The position numbers and the translations under genes are program-made. This document shows, piece after piece, positions 43,158 through 49,752 of a stretch of DNA of 64,000 nt; position 1 is the stretch's first letter; every line of letters starts with the position of its first letter. The notes below the pieces were generated by a model that saw only the letters and a program-made list of their open reading frames with translations, searched no databases and was not told where the DNA came from. Where the stretch lies: positions 85,543-149,542 of the forward strand of contig DIXO01000059.1 in NCBI GenBank assembly GCA_002428735.1. The letters are read 5' to 3'. The DNA comes from Syntrophaceae bacterium UBA6078 (lineage in GTDB: Bacteria > Desulfobacterota > Syntrophia > Syntrophales > UBA2210).

Positions 43158-43886
43158 TTATACGTTATTCGCGCCGGTCTTGGCGACCATATTCCCCGCG
43201 TACTGGAGAGAGTCAAAGGTTCCCGCATCGGTCCACCATCCGTCCAGGATATCGTGCGTAATGGCCCCCTTGCCGATATAGTAGTTGTTCACATCGGTTA
43301 TTTCCAGCTCTCCCCGCGCGGATGGTTTCAGGGTCCTGATGAAATCGAAGACCGTGTTGTCGTACATATAGATGCCGATGACGGAGTACGAGGAAGCGGG
43401 ATGAGTGGGCTTTTCATCGATTCTGACGATCCTGCCGTTCTCGAACGTCGGGACACCGAAGCGCTGGGGGTCATGGACCTCCTTGAGGAGCACCTTGGCT
43501 CCCTCTTGCTGTTGCTTGAAGTCCCTGACCGCCTGTATGATATTTTTTTCGATGATATTGTCGCCGAGGATAACGACGAGCTTGTCCCTGTCCGCGAAGA
43601 ACTCCGCCAGGCTCAGGGCGGCGGCTATACCCCCTTCCCCCTCCTGGTAGGTATAGTTCAGGTGCCTGAGGCCGAACTCCTTACCGTTTCCCAGCAGTTT
43701 CAGGAAATCGCCCGCGCTGTTCCCCCCCGTTACTATCAGTATCTCATCGATGCCGGCATTGACCAGTGTGGTGATGGGGTAGTAAATCATGGGTTTATCG
43801 TAAATCGGCAGCAGATGTTTATTCGTGACCTTCGTCAGCGGGTGCATCCTGGTGCCGAGCCCCCCCGCGAGCACAACGCCTTTCAT
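43158..43886 (-). CDS. Sugar-nucleotide nucleotidyltransferase (RmlA-like)
   Basis: A 242-residue nucleotidyltransferase with MKGVVLAGGLGTRMHPLT at the start (the GGxGTRxxPxT phosphate loop) and the family block ILGDNIIE and GELEITDVNNYY. It is shorter than standard glucose-1-phosphate thymidylyltransferase (about 290 residues), lacking the C-terminal dimer extension, like many EPS-linked homologues. It activates a sugar 1-phosphate. ATG at 43886 follows GAGGAG; upstream codons to 43949 lack support. Confidence 0.9.
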   Translation of the reverse strand: MKGVVLAGGLGTRMHPLTKVTNKHLLPIYDKPMIYYPITTLVNAGIDEILIVTGGNSAGDFLKLLGNGKEFGLRHLNYTYQEGEGGIAAALSLAEFFADRDKLVVILGDNIIEKNIIQAVRDFKQQQEGAKVLLKEVHDPQRFGVPTFENGRIVRIDEKPTHPASSYSVIGIYMYDNTVFDFIRTLKPSARGELEITDVNNYYIGKGAITHDILDGWWTDAGTFDSLQYAGNMVAKTGANNV

Positions 43887-43955
43887 GGATATCTCCTCTC
43901 GTCCTAATATTTCTGGCACTTCATAACATATTTGGGAGAATCGTGACAACCGGAT

Positions 43956-43978
43956 AATCCTTGACGGGACGTCGAGGA
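43956..43978 (+). repeat. 23-bp direct repeat, copy 1 (upstream of ribD)
   Basis: A 23-bp sequence with core CCTTGACGGGACGTCGAGG recurs exactly at 45150-45172. The two copies flank ribD. The core is itself an imperfect dyad (CCTTGACG, GGA, CGTCGAGG), so it could be a protein-binding site. This copy is in the intergenic region between the RmlA-like gene and ribD. Confidence 0.8.
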
Positions 43979-44071
43979 TAATGGGGAGTCGTTTGGAATC
44001 GTTCCTTTTCTTTACATGTTCCCCTCCCTATAGTATATGCGTTGCGAATATAACAGGTCCGGTGTAATGCC

Positions 44072-45187
44072 ATGACAGACGAAGACTACATGAAACAAGC
44101 GCTGGCCCTTGCCCGCAGGGGGAAGGGATGGACCAGCCCGAACCCGATGGTGGGAGCCGTCATCGTCAGGGATGGAAAGGTCATGGGAACGGGATACCAC
44201 CGGCGGTTCGGCGAGGCACACGCGGAAGTCAACGCGATCAACGCGGCGGGTGGAGGCGCCGAAGGGGCGACCCTGTATGTGACGCTGGAACCCTGTTCCC
44301 ACCATGGGAAAACCCCTCCCTGTGTAGACAGGGTTCTCGACGCGAAGGTGTCACGGGTGGTGGTGGGGTGTGTCGATCCCAATCCCCTGGTCGCCGGCAC
44401 GGGGATCGGAAGATTACGCGATCACGGGATCGCGGTGGATGTGGGAATTCTCGCGCCACAGTGCGAGGCGCTGAACGAACCGTTTTTCACCTTCATGAAA
44501 ACCGGCCTCCCCTTTGTCACCGTGAAATATGCCCAGACCATTGACGGCCGGATCGCTACGTCCACTGGCCACTCCCGTTGGGTCAGTTCGGATGCCTCCC
44601 TCAGATTCGCGCATCGCCTGAGGGGAAATCATGACGCCGTTATTGTCGGGATCGGAACGGTTACCGCTGATAATCCGGACCTCAGGGTGCGTCTGGTCAG
44701 AGGAAGAAATCCTCTGCGGGTTGTCCTTGATCCTGATCTCCGCATATCGCAGGACGCGCGCATTCTCGATAACCAGGATGCCGCACGAACGCTGATGGTC
44801 GCGGGGACTCCGTGTGGAGCGGGCGGGGCTTCTGTACTGAAGGAACGAGGGATTGAGACACTTTATGTCGAAAGGAACGCTGGTGGCTCCCTTGATCTCA
44901 GGGCGCTCCTGGCGGAGATGGGGAAGCGACAGATCTCTTCGATCCTCGTCGAGGGGGGAGGGAGGGTCATCACTTCATTTGTGAGAGAGAGGCTTTTCGA
45001 CCGGATGATCGTTATCACCGCCCCGAAGATAGTGGGTTGCGGGATCGAGGCAGTGGGCGATCTGGAAATAGAGCGGATGGACGAATCCATTGCGCTTCGC
45101 TTTGAACGGATCTTCCGGAAGGGAGACGATATCATCATGTACCTGAGAAAATCCTTGACGGGACGTCGAGGAAAAGGGGAACGGTGA
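44072..45187 (+). CDS. ribD: Bifunctional riboflavin biosynthesis deaminase/reductase RibD
   Basis: A 371-residue two-domain enzyme. The N-terminal deaminase has the zinc motif HAEVNAI and PCSHHGKTPPC; the C-terminal reductase begins VTVKYAQTIDGRIAT and includes the nucleotide-binding LVEGGGRVITSF. It carries out the deaminase and reductase steps from the GTP cyclohydrolase II product toward riboflavin. No other rib gene and no FMN-riboswitch motif is seen nearby. The last codons lie in the second copy of the 23-bp repeat. The antiterminator gene starts one base after its stop. Confidence 0.95.
   Translation: MTDEDYMKQALALARRGKGWTSPNPMVGAVIVRDGKVMGTGYHRRFGEAHAEVNAINAAGGGAEGATLYVTLEPCSHHGKTPPCVDRVLDAKVSRVVVGCVDPNPLVAGTGIGRLRDHGIAVDVGILAPQCEALNEPFFTFMKTGLPFVTVKYAQTIDGRIATSTGHSRWVSSDASLRFAHRLRGNHDAVIVGIGTVTADNPDLRVRLVRGRNPLRVVLDPDLRISQDARILDNQDAARTLMVAGTPCGAGGASVLKERGIETLYVERNAGGSLDLRALLAEMGKRQISSILVEGGGRVITSFVRERLFDRMIVITAPKIVGCGIEAVGDLEIERMDESIALRFERIFRKGDDIIMYLRKSLTGRRGKGER
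45150..45172 (+). repeat. 23-bp direct repeat, copy 2 (3' end of ribD)
   Basis: Exact copy of 43956-43978. Here it is translated as part of the RibD tail (RKSLTGRRG). The repeat may mark a duplication or recombination junction through which the ribD C-terminus was joined, or it may be a binding site. Confidence 0.8.
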
Positions 45188-45188
45188 G

Positions 45189-45692
45189 ATGCCCTGGTAT
45201 GCCGTCTACACAAAGAGTCGATTCGAAGACAGGGTGCATGCCGGGCTGGTCCAGCGGTCGGTGGAGACATTCCTCCCCAAGATAGAGGTGTGGAGCCGGA
45301 GGAAGGACAGACGGAAAAAAATAAAGATCCCCATGTTCTCGGGGTATCTCTTCGTGGACTTCCCCGAGTATACCAACGAACGGAAGCTCACCGTCCTCAC
45401 CGTCCCCGGCGTAGTCAAGATGCTGGGGAGGCCGGACAGCCACGAGCCGATTCCGGTTCCCGAGGCCCAGATAGGCGCCATCAAACGCCTGATAGCATCG
45501 GATGTGGAGATACAGCCCTGTCTGTATCCGAAGGAGGGGGAACGGGCGATGATAACGGACGGGCCCTTCAGGGGGATCGAAGGGATCGTGGTGCAAGCCG
45601 ATTACCATCGCCATCTTTTTGTCGTGTCCATAGACCTGCTTCAGCGCTCCGTCGCCATCAAACTCGAAGAATTCCAGATAGAAAAGGTGTGA
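45189..45692 (+). CDS. NusG-like transcription antiterminator (UpxY/LoaP group)
   Basis: A 167-residue NusG paralogue. The NGN domain begins PWYAVYTKSRFEDRVHAGL and includes FLPKIEVWSRRKDRRKKIKIPMFSGYLFV; the C-terminal KOW domain has GERAMITDGPFRGIEGIVV. Members of the UpxY/RfaH/LoaP groups bind paused RNA polymerase and let it read through long polysaccharide operons. A polysaccharide cluster starts about 7 kb downstream. One base separates it from ribD, so the two share a transcript. Confidence 0.9.
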   Translation: MPWYAVYTKSRFEDRVHAGLVQRSVETFLPKIEVWSRRKDRRKKIKIPMFSGYLFVDFPEYTNERKLTVLTVPGVVKMLGRPDSHEPIPVPEAQIGAIKRLIASDVEIQPCLYPKEGERAMITDGPFRGIEGIVVQADYHRHLFVVSIDLLQRSVAIKLEEFQIEKV

Positions 45693-45695
45693 TCT

Positions 45696-45716
45696 CCGGG
45701 GAGGCCGGGTTTTTTT
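45696..45716 (+). terminator. Probable terminator after the antiterminator gene
   Basis: A short CCGG/CCGG stem (or the alternative CTCC/GGAG) is followed by seven T (45710-45716), four bases after the stop codon. The stem is weak but the T-run is clear. The RNase Z-like gene converges from the other strand. Confidence 0.5.
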
Positions 45717-45723
45717 AAACGGT

Positions 45724-46716
45724 TCATCGGAGGGAAGAACCGGTGAACGCCTCCGCAGCCTCATCCATGAGGAGCCGCTCGCGCCCCTTGTATTTGGGTG
45801 ACAGGTGAAATATGCGGATCTCTTTCACCCCCGCCTCGCGCGCCAGACGCCCCGCCTGCCGCGCGGTCAGGTGGTACTTCGCGGCCGCTATATCGGCGTC
45901 TTCCTCGAGAAACGGGGCCTCGATAAAGAGCATGTCAGATCCTTCCGCCAGCGTAACGATCTTTCTCGCGTTATCGGCACTGTAAACCGCATCGGCTATG
46001 TATGAAACCTTCTGTCCCGGGGTCATCCGGACGAGCTTTTTGAACTCGCCGAGGGGCACAGTGCGGGAACTTCCGTCCTTCAGCCGCGCCTCCACAGGGA
46101 AGTCAGCTCCTTTCCCTTCGCGGATATCGTCTTTCAATCGCACGAGCCAGTTGCCGGGCGCGAGCCCCATCTGGTCAAGGGCGTTTTTCATGATATTGAT
46201 CTGCGTTTTTTCCTTCATCGCGAAGGCGAGGGACGGGACTTTGTGGTCAAGAAAGGCCGCCCGCACCGTGAAACGCTTTTCGTCGACCAGCGGATTTCTG
46301 AGCTGTTCCACGGCTGTTCCCTCAGCCCTGAACTCGCCCCGGCAACTGTAACGAGTTTCCAGCCGTTGCGCCTCATCGATCTCAACCACCCGTATGATGA
46401 AGTCGTTGGTGTAGTTGCGGACAAGATTCCATGTGTAGGCCGCCAGTTTTCCCTCCACGTTTTTTGTGAATCCAGGAGGGCCGAAGAGGGACAGGCGCAT
46501 GTCCCTCCCGAGACAGATCCGCAGGAGATGGTCGAAACCGATGAAGTGATCCATGTGGGTGTGGGAGATGAAAATATGATTGGCCCTGAGTATCTGCCGC
46601 GGCGCGAGGAGATGGAGTTCGCCCAGATCGAACAGGAGCGCCTCGTTTCTATACTTGAACTTCACATAGACCCCGGGGTCTCCGGAAGGTTCGTTTATCA
46701 GGTGCGCGCTGAACAT
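45724..46716 (-). CDS. Metallo-beta-lactamase-fold hydrolase, ribonuclease Z-like
   Basis: A 330-residue MBL-fold protein. The zinc motif H52-T-H54-M-D56-H57 sits in IFISHTHMDHFIGFDHLL; a second histidine lies in FLDHKVPSLAFAM, and HLTARQAGRLAREAGV plus HLSPKY close the site as in RNase Z. RNase Z trims tRNA 3' ends; here the exosite loop is atypical, so another phosphodiester substrate is possible. The tRNA in this window encodes CCA, which makes a tRNA role less needed. ATG at 46716. Confidence 0.85.
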   Translation of the reverse strand: MFSAHLINEPSGDPGVYVKFKYRNEALLFDLGELHLLAPRQILRANHIFISHTHMDHFIGFDHLLRICLGRDMRLSLFGPPGFTKNVEGKLAAYTWNLVRNYTNDFIIRVVEIDEAQRLETRYSCRGEFRAEGTAVEQLRNPLVDEKRFTVRAAFLDHKVPSLAFAMKEKTQINIMKNALDQMGLAPGNWLVRLKDDIREGKGADFPVEARLKDGSSRTVPLGEFKKLVRMTPGQKVSYIADAVYSADNARKIVTLAEGSDMLFIEAPFLEEDADIAAAKYHLTARQAGRLAREAGVKEIRIFHLSPKYKGRERLLMDEAAEAFTGSSLR

Positions 46717-46804
46717 GTCTCACTATAAATGAAGAGTTAAAAGCGTGTCAAGGGATTGAAAAACCCTTGACACACCGCCTTGCTGGTGGGGTATCATCCC
46801 GGCC

Positions 46805-47224
46805 ATGGGACTGTTTGCCGTTTCGCAGCACAAAGAGGAAGCTCTGCTCGCCCGGATGGAAAAACTGGGCATCCGGGAAGAGGATATCCGCGAGACCTTT
46901 GTCAGGGCGTCAGGTCCGGGGGGCCAGAAGGTGAACAAGACCTCCTCCTGCGTGTTTCTTCTCCATGTCCCGACCGGACTTTCGGTGAAATGCGCTAGCG
47001 AGCGGTCACAGGCGCTGAACCGATTTATCGCCAGGCGCATCCTTGTCGACAGGATAGAAAGGATTCGGAAAGGACGCGCCAGTCTCCAGCGCCAGAAGAT
47101 CGAAAAGATAAAACGTCAGAAGCGAAAAAGGTCAAAGAGGGCCCAGGAGAAGGTCCTCCGATTGAAGCGCATGCAGTCGGAAAAAAAGGCCCTCCGATCG
47201 AAGATCCCCCCTGAAGATGTGTGA
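46805..47224 (+). CDS. Release-factor-like GGQ protein (ArfB/YaeJ-like)
   Basis: A 139-residue protein with the class I release-factor catalytic motif GGQ (39-41) in RASGPGGQKVNKTSS. It has no codon-recognition domain and ends in a long basic helix (KIKRQKRKRSKRAQEKVLRLKR). This is the plan of ArfB/YaeJ-type ribosome-rescue hydrolases, which put the basic tail into an empty mRNA channel and release the stalled peptide. It belongs to the peptide chain release factor family without being RF1 or RF2. It is followed by a bidirectional terminator. Confidence 0.9.
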   Translation: MGLFAVSQHKEEALLARMEKLGIREEDIRETFVRASGPGGQKVNKTSSCVFLLHVPTGLSVKCASERSQALNRFIARRILVDRIERIRKGRASLQRQKIEKIKRQKRKRSKRAQEKVLRLKRMQSEKKALRSKIPPEDV

Positions 47225-47294
47225 TCTTCATCACCCCTCCACTACACGCAGGAATATGGTTATCCTTGGCCTGTGAATACGCACGGTGAAATAT

Positions 47295-47333
47295 AAAAAG
47301 GGGAGGGACTCTGTATCAGCCCCTCCCCTTTTT
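47295..47333. terminator. Bidirectional terminator between convergent genes
   Basis: AAAAAGGGGAGGG (47295-47307) pairs with CCCTCCCCTTTTT (47321-47333) around a 13-base loop. It provides a T-run on each strand, so it can end both the release-factor-like gene (plus) and atpE (minus). Confidence 0.9.
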
Positions 47334-47355
47334 GATGCATTCTCGAGTTTTACGC

Positions 47356-47727
47356 TTACCCCGCCACGTACTTGATCAGCGGATTGGCGTACAGGATGAC
47401 CAGCGATACAACCAGCGCGTAGATTGCGATGGATTCGGTCATTGCCATACCGACGAGCATGGTGAGCATGATCTTACCCTGGGCGTCAGGATTTCTGCCG
47501 ACGGAATTCGCCGCGCCACCGGTTGCCTGCCCCATGCCGCTCCCCGCGCCGATCGCCCCGAAACCCATTGCGATAGCTGCGGCGATAACGCTGCACGCGA
47601 CAACGAGAGCCTTGTTATTCGCAAGCGTATCGGGTGATGCTTCTGCGGCGAGCGCGACGGCTGCGGTTACGAAGAAAAACCCTGCAGTTGCCATGAAAAT
47701 GGTGATGCCCTTTAACGATTTCCTCAT
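47356..47727 (-). CDS. atpE: ATP synthase F0 subunit c, Na+-type signature
   Basis: A 123-residue c subunit with an N-terminal cleavable leader (about 27 residues ending ALAAEA), then two transmembrane helices. Helix 1 holds GSGMGQATGG and helix 2 AMTESIAIYALV. The Q, E-S and Y match the Na+ ligands Gln32, Glu65, Ser66 and Tyr70 of the Ilyobacter tartaricus c-ring; Thr67 is replaced by Ile. A Na+-driven rotor is therefore plausible. No other ATP synthase gene is adjacent, and it has its own promoter (47867-47839). Confidence 0.95.
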   Translation of the reverse strand: MRKSLKGITIFMATAGFFFVTAAVALAAEASPDTLANNKALVVACSVIAAAIAMGFGAIGAGSGMGQATGGAANSVGRNPDAQGKIMLTMLVGMAMTESIAIYALVVSLVILYANPLIKYVAG

Positions 47728-47838
47728 GATACGTACCTCCTGCCAGTTATGTATTATGCGCCCGTTCTTCCCGATACGGTCCTGCTCCAGACTCTCCTTA
47801 TTCGCCGAAACGGGACTAACAAAAAAACGGACACCGCG

Positions 47839-47867
47839 TATCTAACCGCCATAGCGGTCATTGTCAA
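47839..47867 (-). promoter_or_regulatory. Near-consensus sigma-70-type promoter of atpE
   Basis: On the minus strand TTGACA (47867-47862), a 17-bp spacer and TAGATA (47844-47839). The spacer holds an inverted repeat ACCGC/GCGGT. The atpE start lies about 110 bp downstream, with AGGAGG eight bases before it. Confidence 0.75.
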
Positions 47868-47908
47868 GCGCTATTTTAAATATTTGTCACCGAATGTCCG
47901 CATATGGT

Positions 47909-48445
47909 ATGGAAAACCATAAAAGAGATGAGGATCTGGATAATGGGATCGATATGGTTGTGATGACGGACGAGGAACGAAAAGTCGCACGGCAGGTACA
48001 GGGGGACATCCCCCTCGAAAAAAGGCCCTTTGAGGTTATCGCCCGGCGGATTGGGATGAAGGAAGACGGCGTGGTCAGCATCCTGAAACGGTTGCAGGAA
48101 AAAGGTGTCATCCGCAGGTTCGGCGCGGTGCTGCGGCACACGAAGGCGGGATTTTCAGAAAATGCCATGGTTGTCTGGGCCGTTCCGGAGGAGCGGTGCG
48201 AAGAGATCGGGTCCCGTCTGGCGTCATACAATGAGATCAGCCACTGTTACGAGAGAACCCCCCCGTTTGAGGGTGTGTATAACCTTTTTACGATGGTGCA
48301 CCTGGTCGGGGATTCTGGAGGGGCCGGAAAGCCGGATCGGATGGATACCTTTATCCAGTCAATCTCCCAGGCCATCGGAATCGGGGAATACCGCATTCTC
48401 AGAACGCTCAAGGAATTGAAAAAGAGCAGCATGGAGTATTTTTAA
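47909..48445 (+). CDS. Lrp/AsnC-like protein, siroheme decarboxylase subunit-like (AhbA/AhbB)
   Basis: A protein of about 178 residues with an Lrp-type winged helix (ARRIGMKEDGVVSILKRLQEKGVIRRFGAVL) and a C-terminal RAM-like half with YERTPPFEGVYNLFTMVH. RRFGAVLRH and the Y-N-L-F-T-M-V-H strand are the marks of siroheme decarboxylases AhbA/AhbB and the related NirD/G/H/L proteins. These act as enzymes rather than regulators in the alternative heme or heme d1 pathway. The start is unclear (47909, 47954 or 47963). hemL begins directly after its stop, which supports tetrapyrrole metabolism. Only one of the usual two subunits is here. Confidence 0.85.
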   Translation: MENHKRDEDLDNGIDMVVMTDEERKVARQVQGDIPLEKRPFEVIARRIGMKEDGVVSILKRLQEKGVIRRFGAVLRHTKAGFSENAMVVWAVPEERCEEIGSRLASYNEISHCYERTPPFEGVYNLFTMVHLVGDSGGAGKPDRMDTFIQSISQAIGIGEYRILRTLKELKKSSMEYF

Positions 48446-49705
48446 ATGACGAAGTCTCAATCGCTTTTTCAGGAGGCACAGCAATACATCCCGGGGGGCG
48501 TGAACAGTCCGGTCCGCGCCGGTAGATCGGTCGGAATCGATCCTCTCTTCATAGAACGCGCCGCCGGTTCAAAGGTGTACGATGCCGACGGGAAGGAGTA
48601 CATCGATTATATCGGCTCGTGGGGGCCCATGATCCTCGGTCACGCCTTCCCGCCGGTGGTGGAAGCGATCAGGGAAGCCGCCGGGAGGGGAACGAGTTAC
48701 GGCGCTCCGACTGGTCTGGAGACCGAAATGGCGAGGCGTATCGTCGAAGCTATCCCGTCGATCGATATGGTGCGCATGGTCAGTTCGGGGACTGAGGCCG
48801 TCATGAGCGCGATCCGTCTCGCCCGGGGATACACGAAAAGAAACAAGATTATTAAATTCGAGGGATGTTACCACGGCCACGCCGATTCGCTTCTGGTAAA
48901 GGCGGGATCGGGCGTCGCGACGCTGGGAATTCCCGGCAGTCCCGGTGTTCCCGAAGAACTCGCGCAGCTGACGATCACGGTTTCCTATAATGATATCGAG
49001 GCGGTCAGGTCGGCGATCGGGCGTTACGGTGATGATGTCGCCTGCGTTATCGTGGAGCCGGTTGCAGGGAATATGGGCGTTGTTTCCCCGGCTCCTGGAT
49101 TCCTCGAGGGATTGAGAGAGATAACGGCCGAGTGGAACATCCTCCTGATATTTGACGAGGTAATCACGGGGTTCAGGCTTACCTACGGCGGTTTCCAGAA
49201 TCTGGCCGGTATCGAACCGGATCTCACCTGTCTGGGGAAGATCATCGGCGGCGGGCTTCCCGTGGGCGCCTTCGGCGGGAGAAAAGGTATCATGGAATAT
49301 CTGGCCCCGGTTGGTCCGATCTACCAGGCGGGTACCCTCTCGGGGAACCCCCTTGCCATGGCGGCGGGAATTGCGACCCTCGACGCTCTTCACGAGCCCG
49401 GCGTGTACAAAGAACTTGAAGAAAAGACCGAACGGCTGTGCGCGGGGATCGCCTCAATTCTTCACAACAGGAAGATCCCTCATCGGATCAACCGGGCAGG
49501 GTCCATGTTCACCCTCTTTTTCACAGACGCGGCGGTAACCGACTTTGCCTCCGCCGCCCGGGGAGATCAGAGACTGTTCTCCAATCATTTCAGAATGATG
49601 TTGGCGGAAGGAATCATGATTGCCCCCTCCCCCTTCGAGGCCTCCTTCGCTTCCCGCGCACATACCGACGAAGACATAGAAAAGACGCTCAAGGCGTTTC
49701 TGTAA
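48446..49705 (+). CDS. hemL: Glutamate-1-semialdehyde 2,1-aminomutase
   Basis: A 419-residue PLP enzyme of standard GSAM length. YIPGGVNSPVRA at the start, GCYHGHADSLLVKAGSG and the lysine in CLGKIIGGGLPVGAFGG that binds PLP are diagnostic. It makes 5-aminolevulinate from glutamate-1-semialdehyde, the start of tetrapyrrole synthesis. It directly abuts the siroheme-decarboxylase-like gene. hemA and hemB are not in view. Confidence 0.96.
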   Translation: MTKSQSLFQEAQQYIPGGVNSPVRAGRSVGIDPLFIERAAGSKVYDADGKEYIDYIGSWGPMILGHAFPPVVEAIREAAGRGTSYGAPTGLETEMARRIVEAIPSIDMVRMVSSGTEAVMSAIRLARGYTKRNKIIKFEGCYHGHADSLLVKAGSGVATLGIPGSPGVPEELAQLTITVSYNDIEAVRSAIGRYGDDVACVIVEPVAGNMGVVSPAPGFLEGLREITAEWNILLIFDEVITGFRLTYGGFQNLAGIEPDLTCLGKIIGGGLPVGAFGGRKGIMEYLAPVGPIYQAGTLSGNPLAMAAGIATLDALHEPGVYKELEEKTERLCAGIASILHNRKIPHRINRAGSMFTLFFTDAAVTDFASAARGDQRLFSNHFRMMLAEGIMIAPSPFEASFASRAHTDEDIEKTLKAFL

Positions 49706-49752
49706 CGGACGTACAGGGGAGCATATTTGCCGGAGAATCATACTGGTTACGT

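Noticed and set aside
43887..44071. FMN riboswitch before ribD
   Set aside because: The conserved RFN sequence blocks are not present in this short gap.
49438..49752. N-terminal extension of the PTPS-related protein into hemL
   Set aside because: The extension is read from hemL codons in another frame, is arginine-rich and non-homologous; the ATG at 49753 starts the membrane domain family match.
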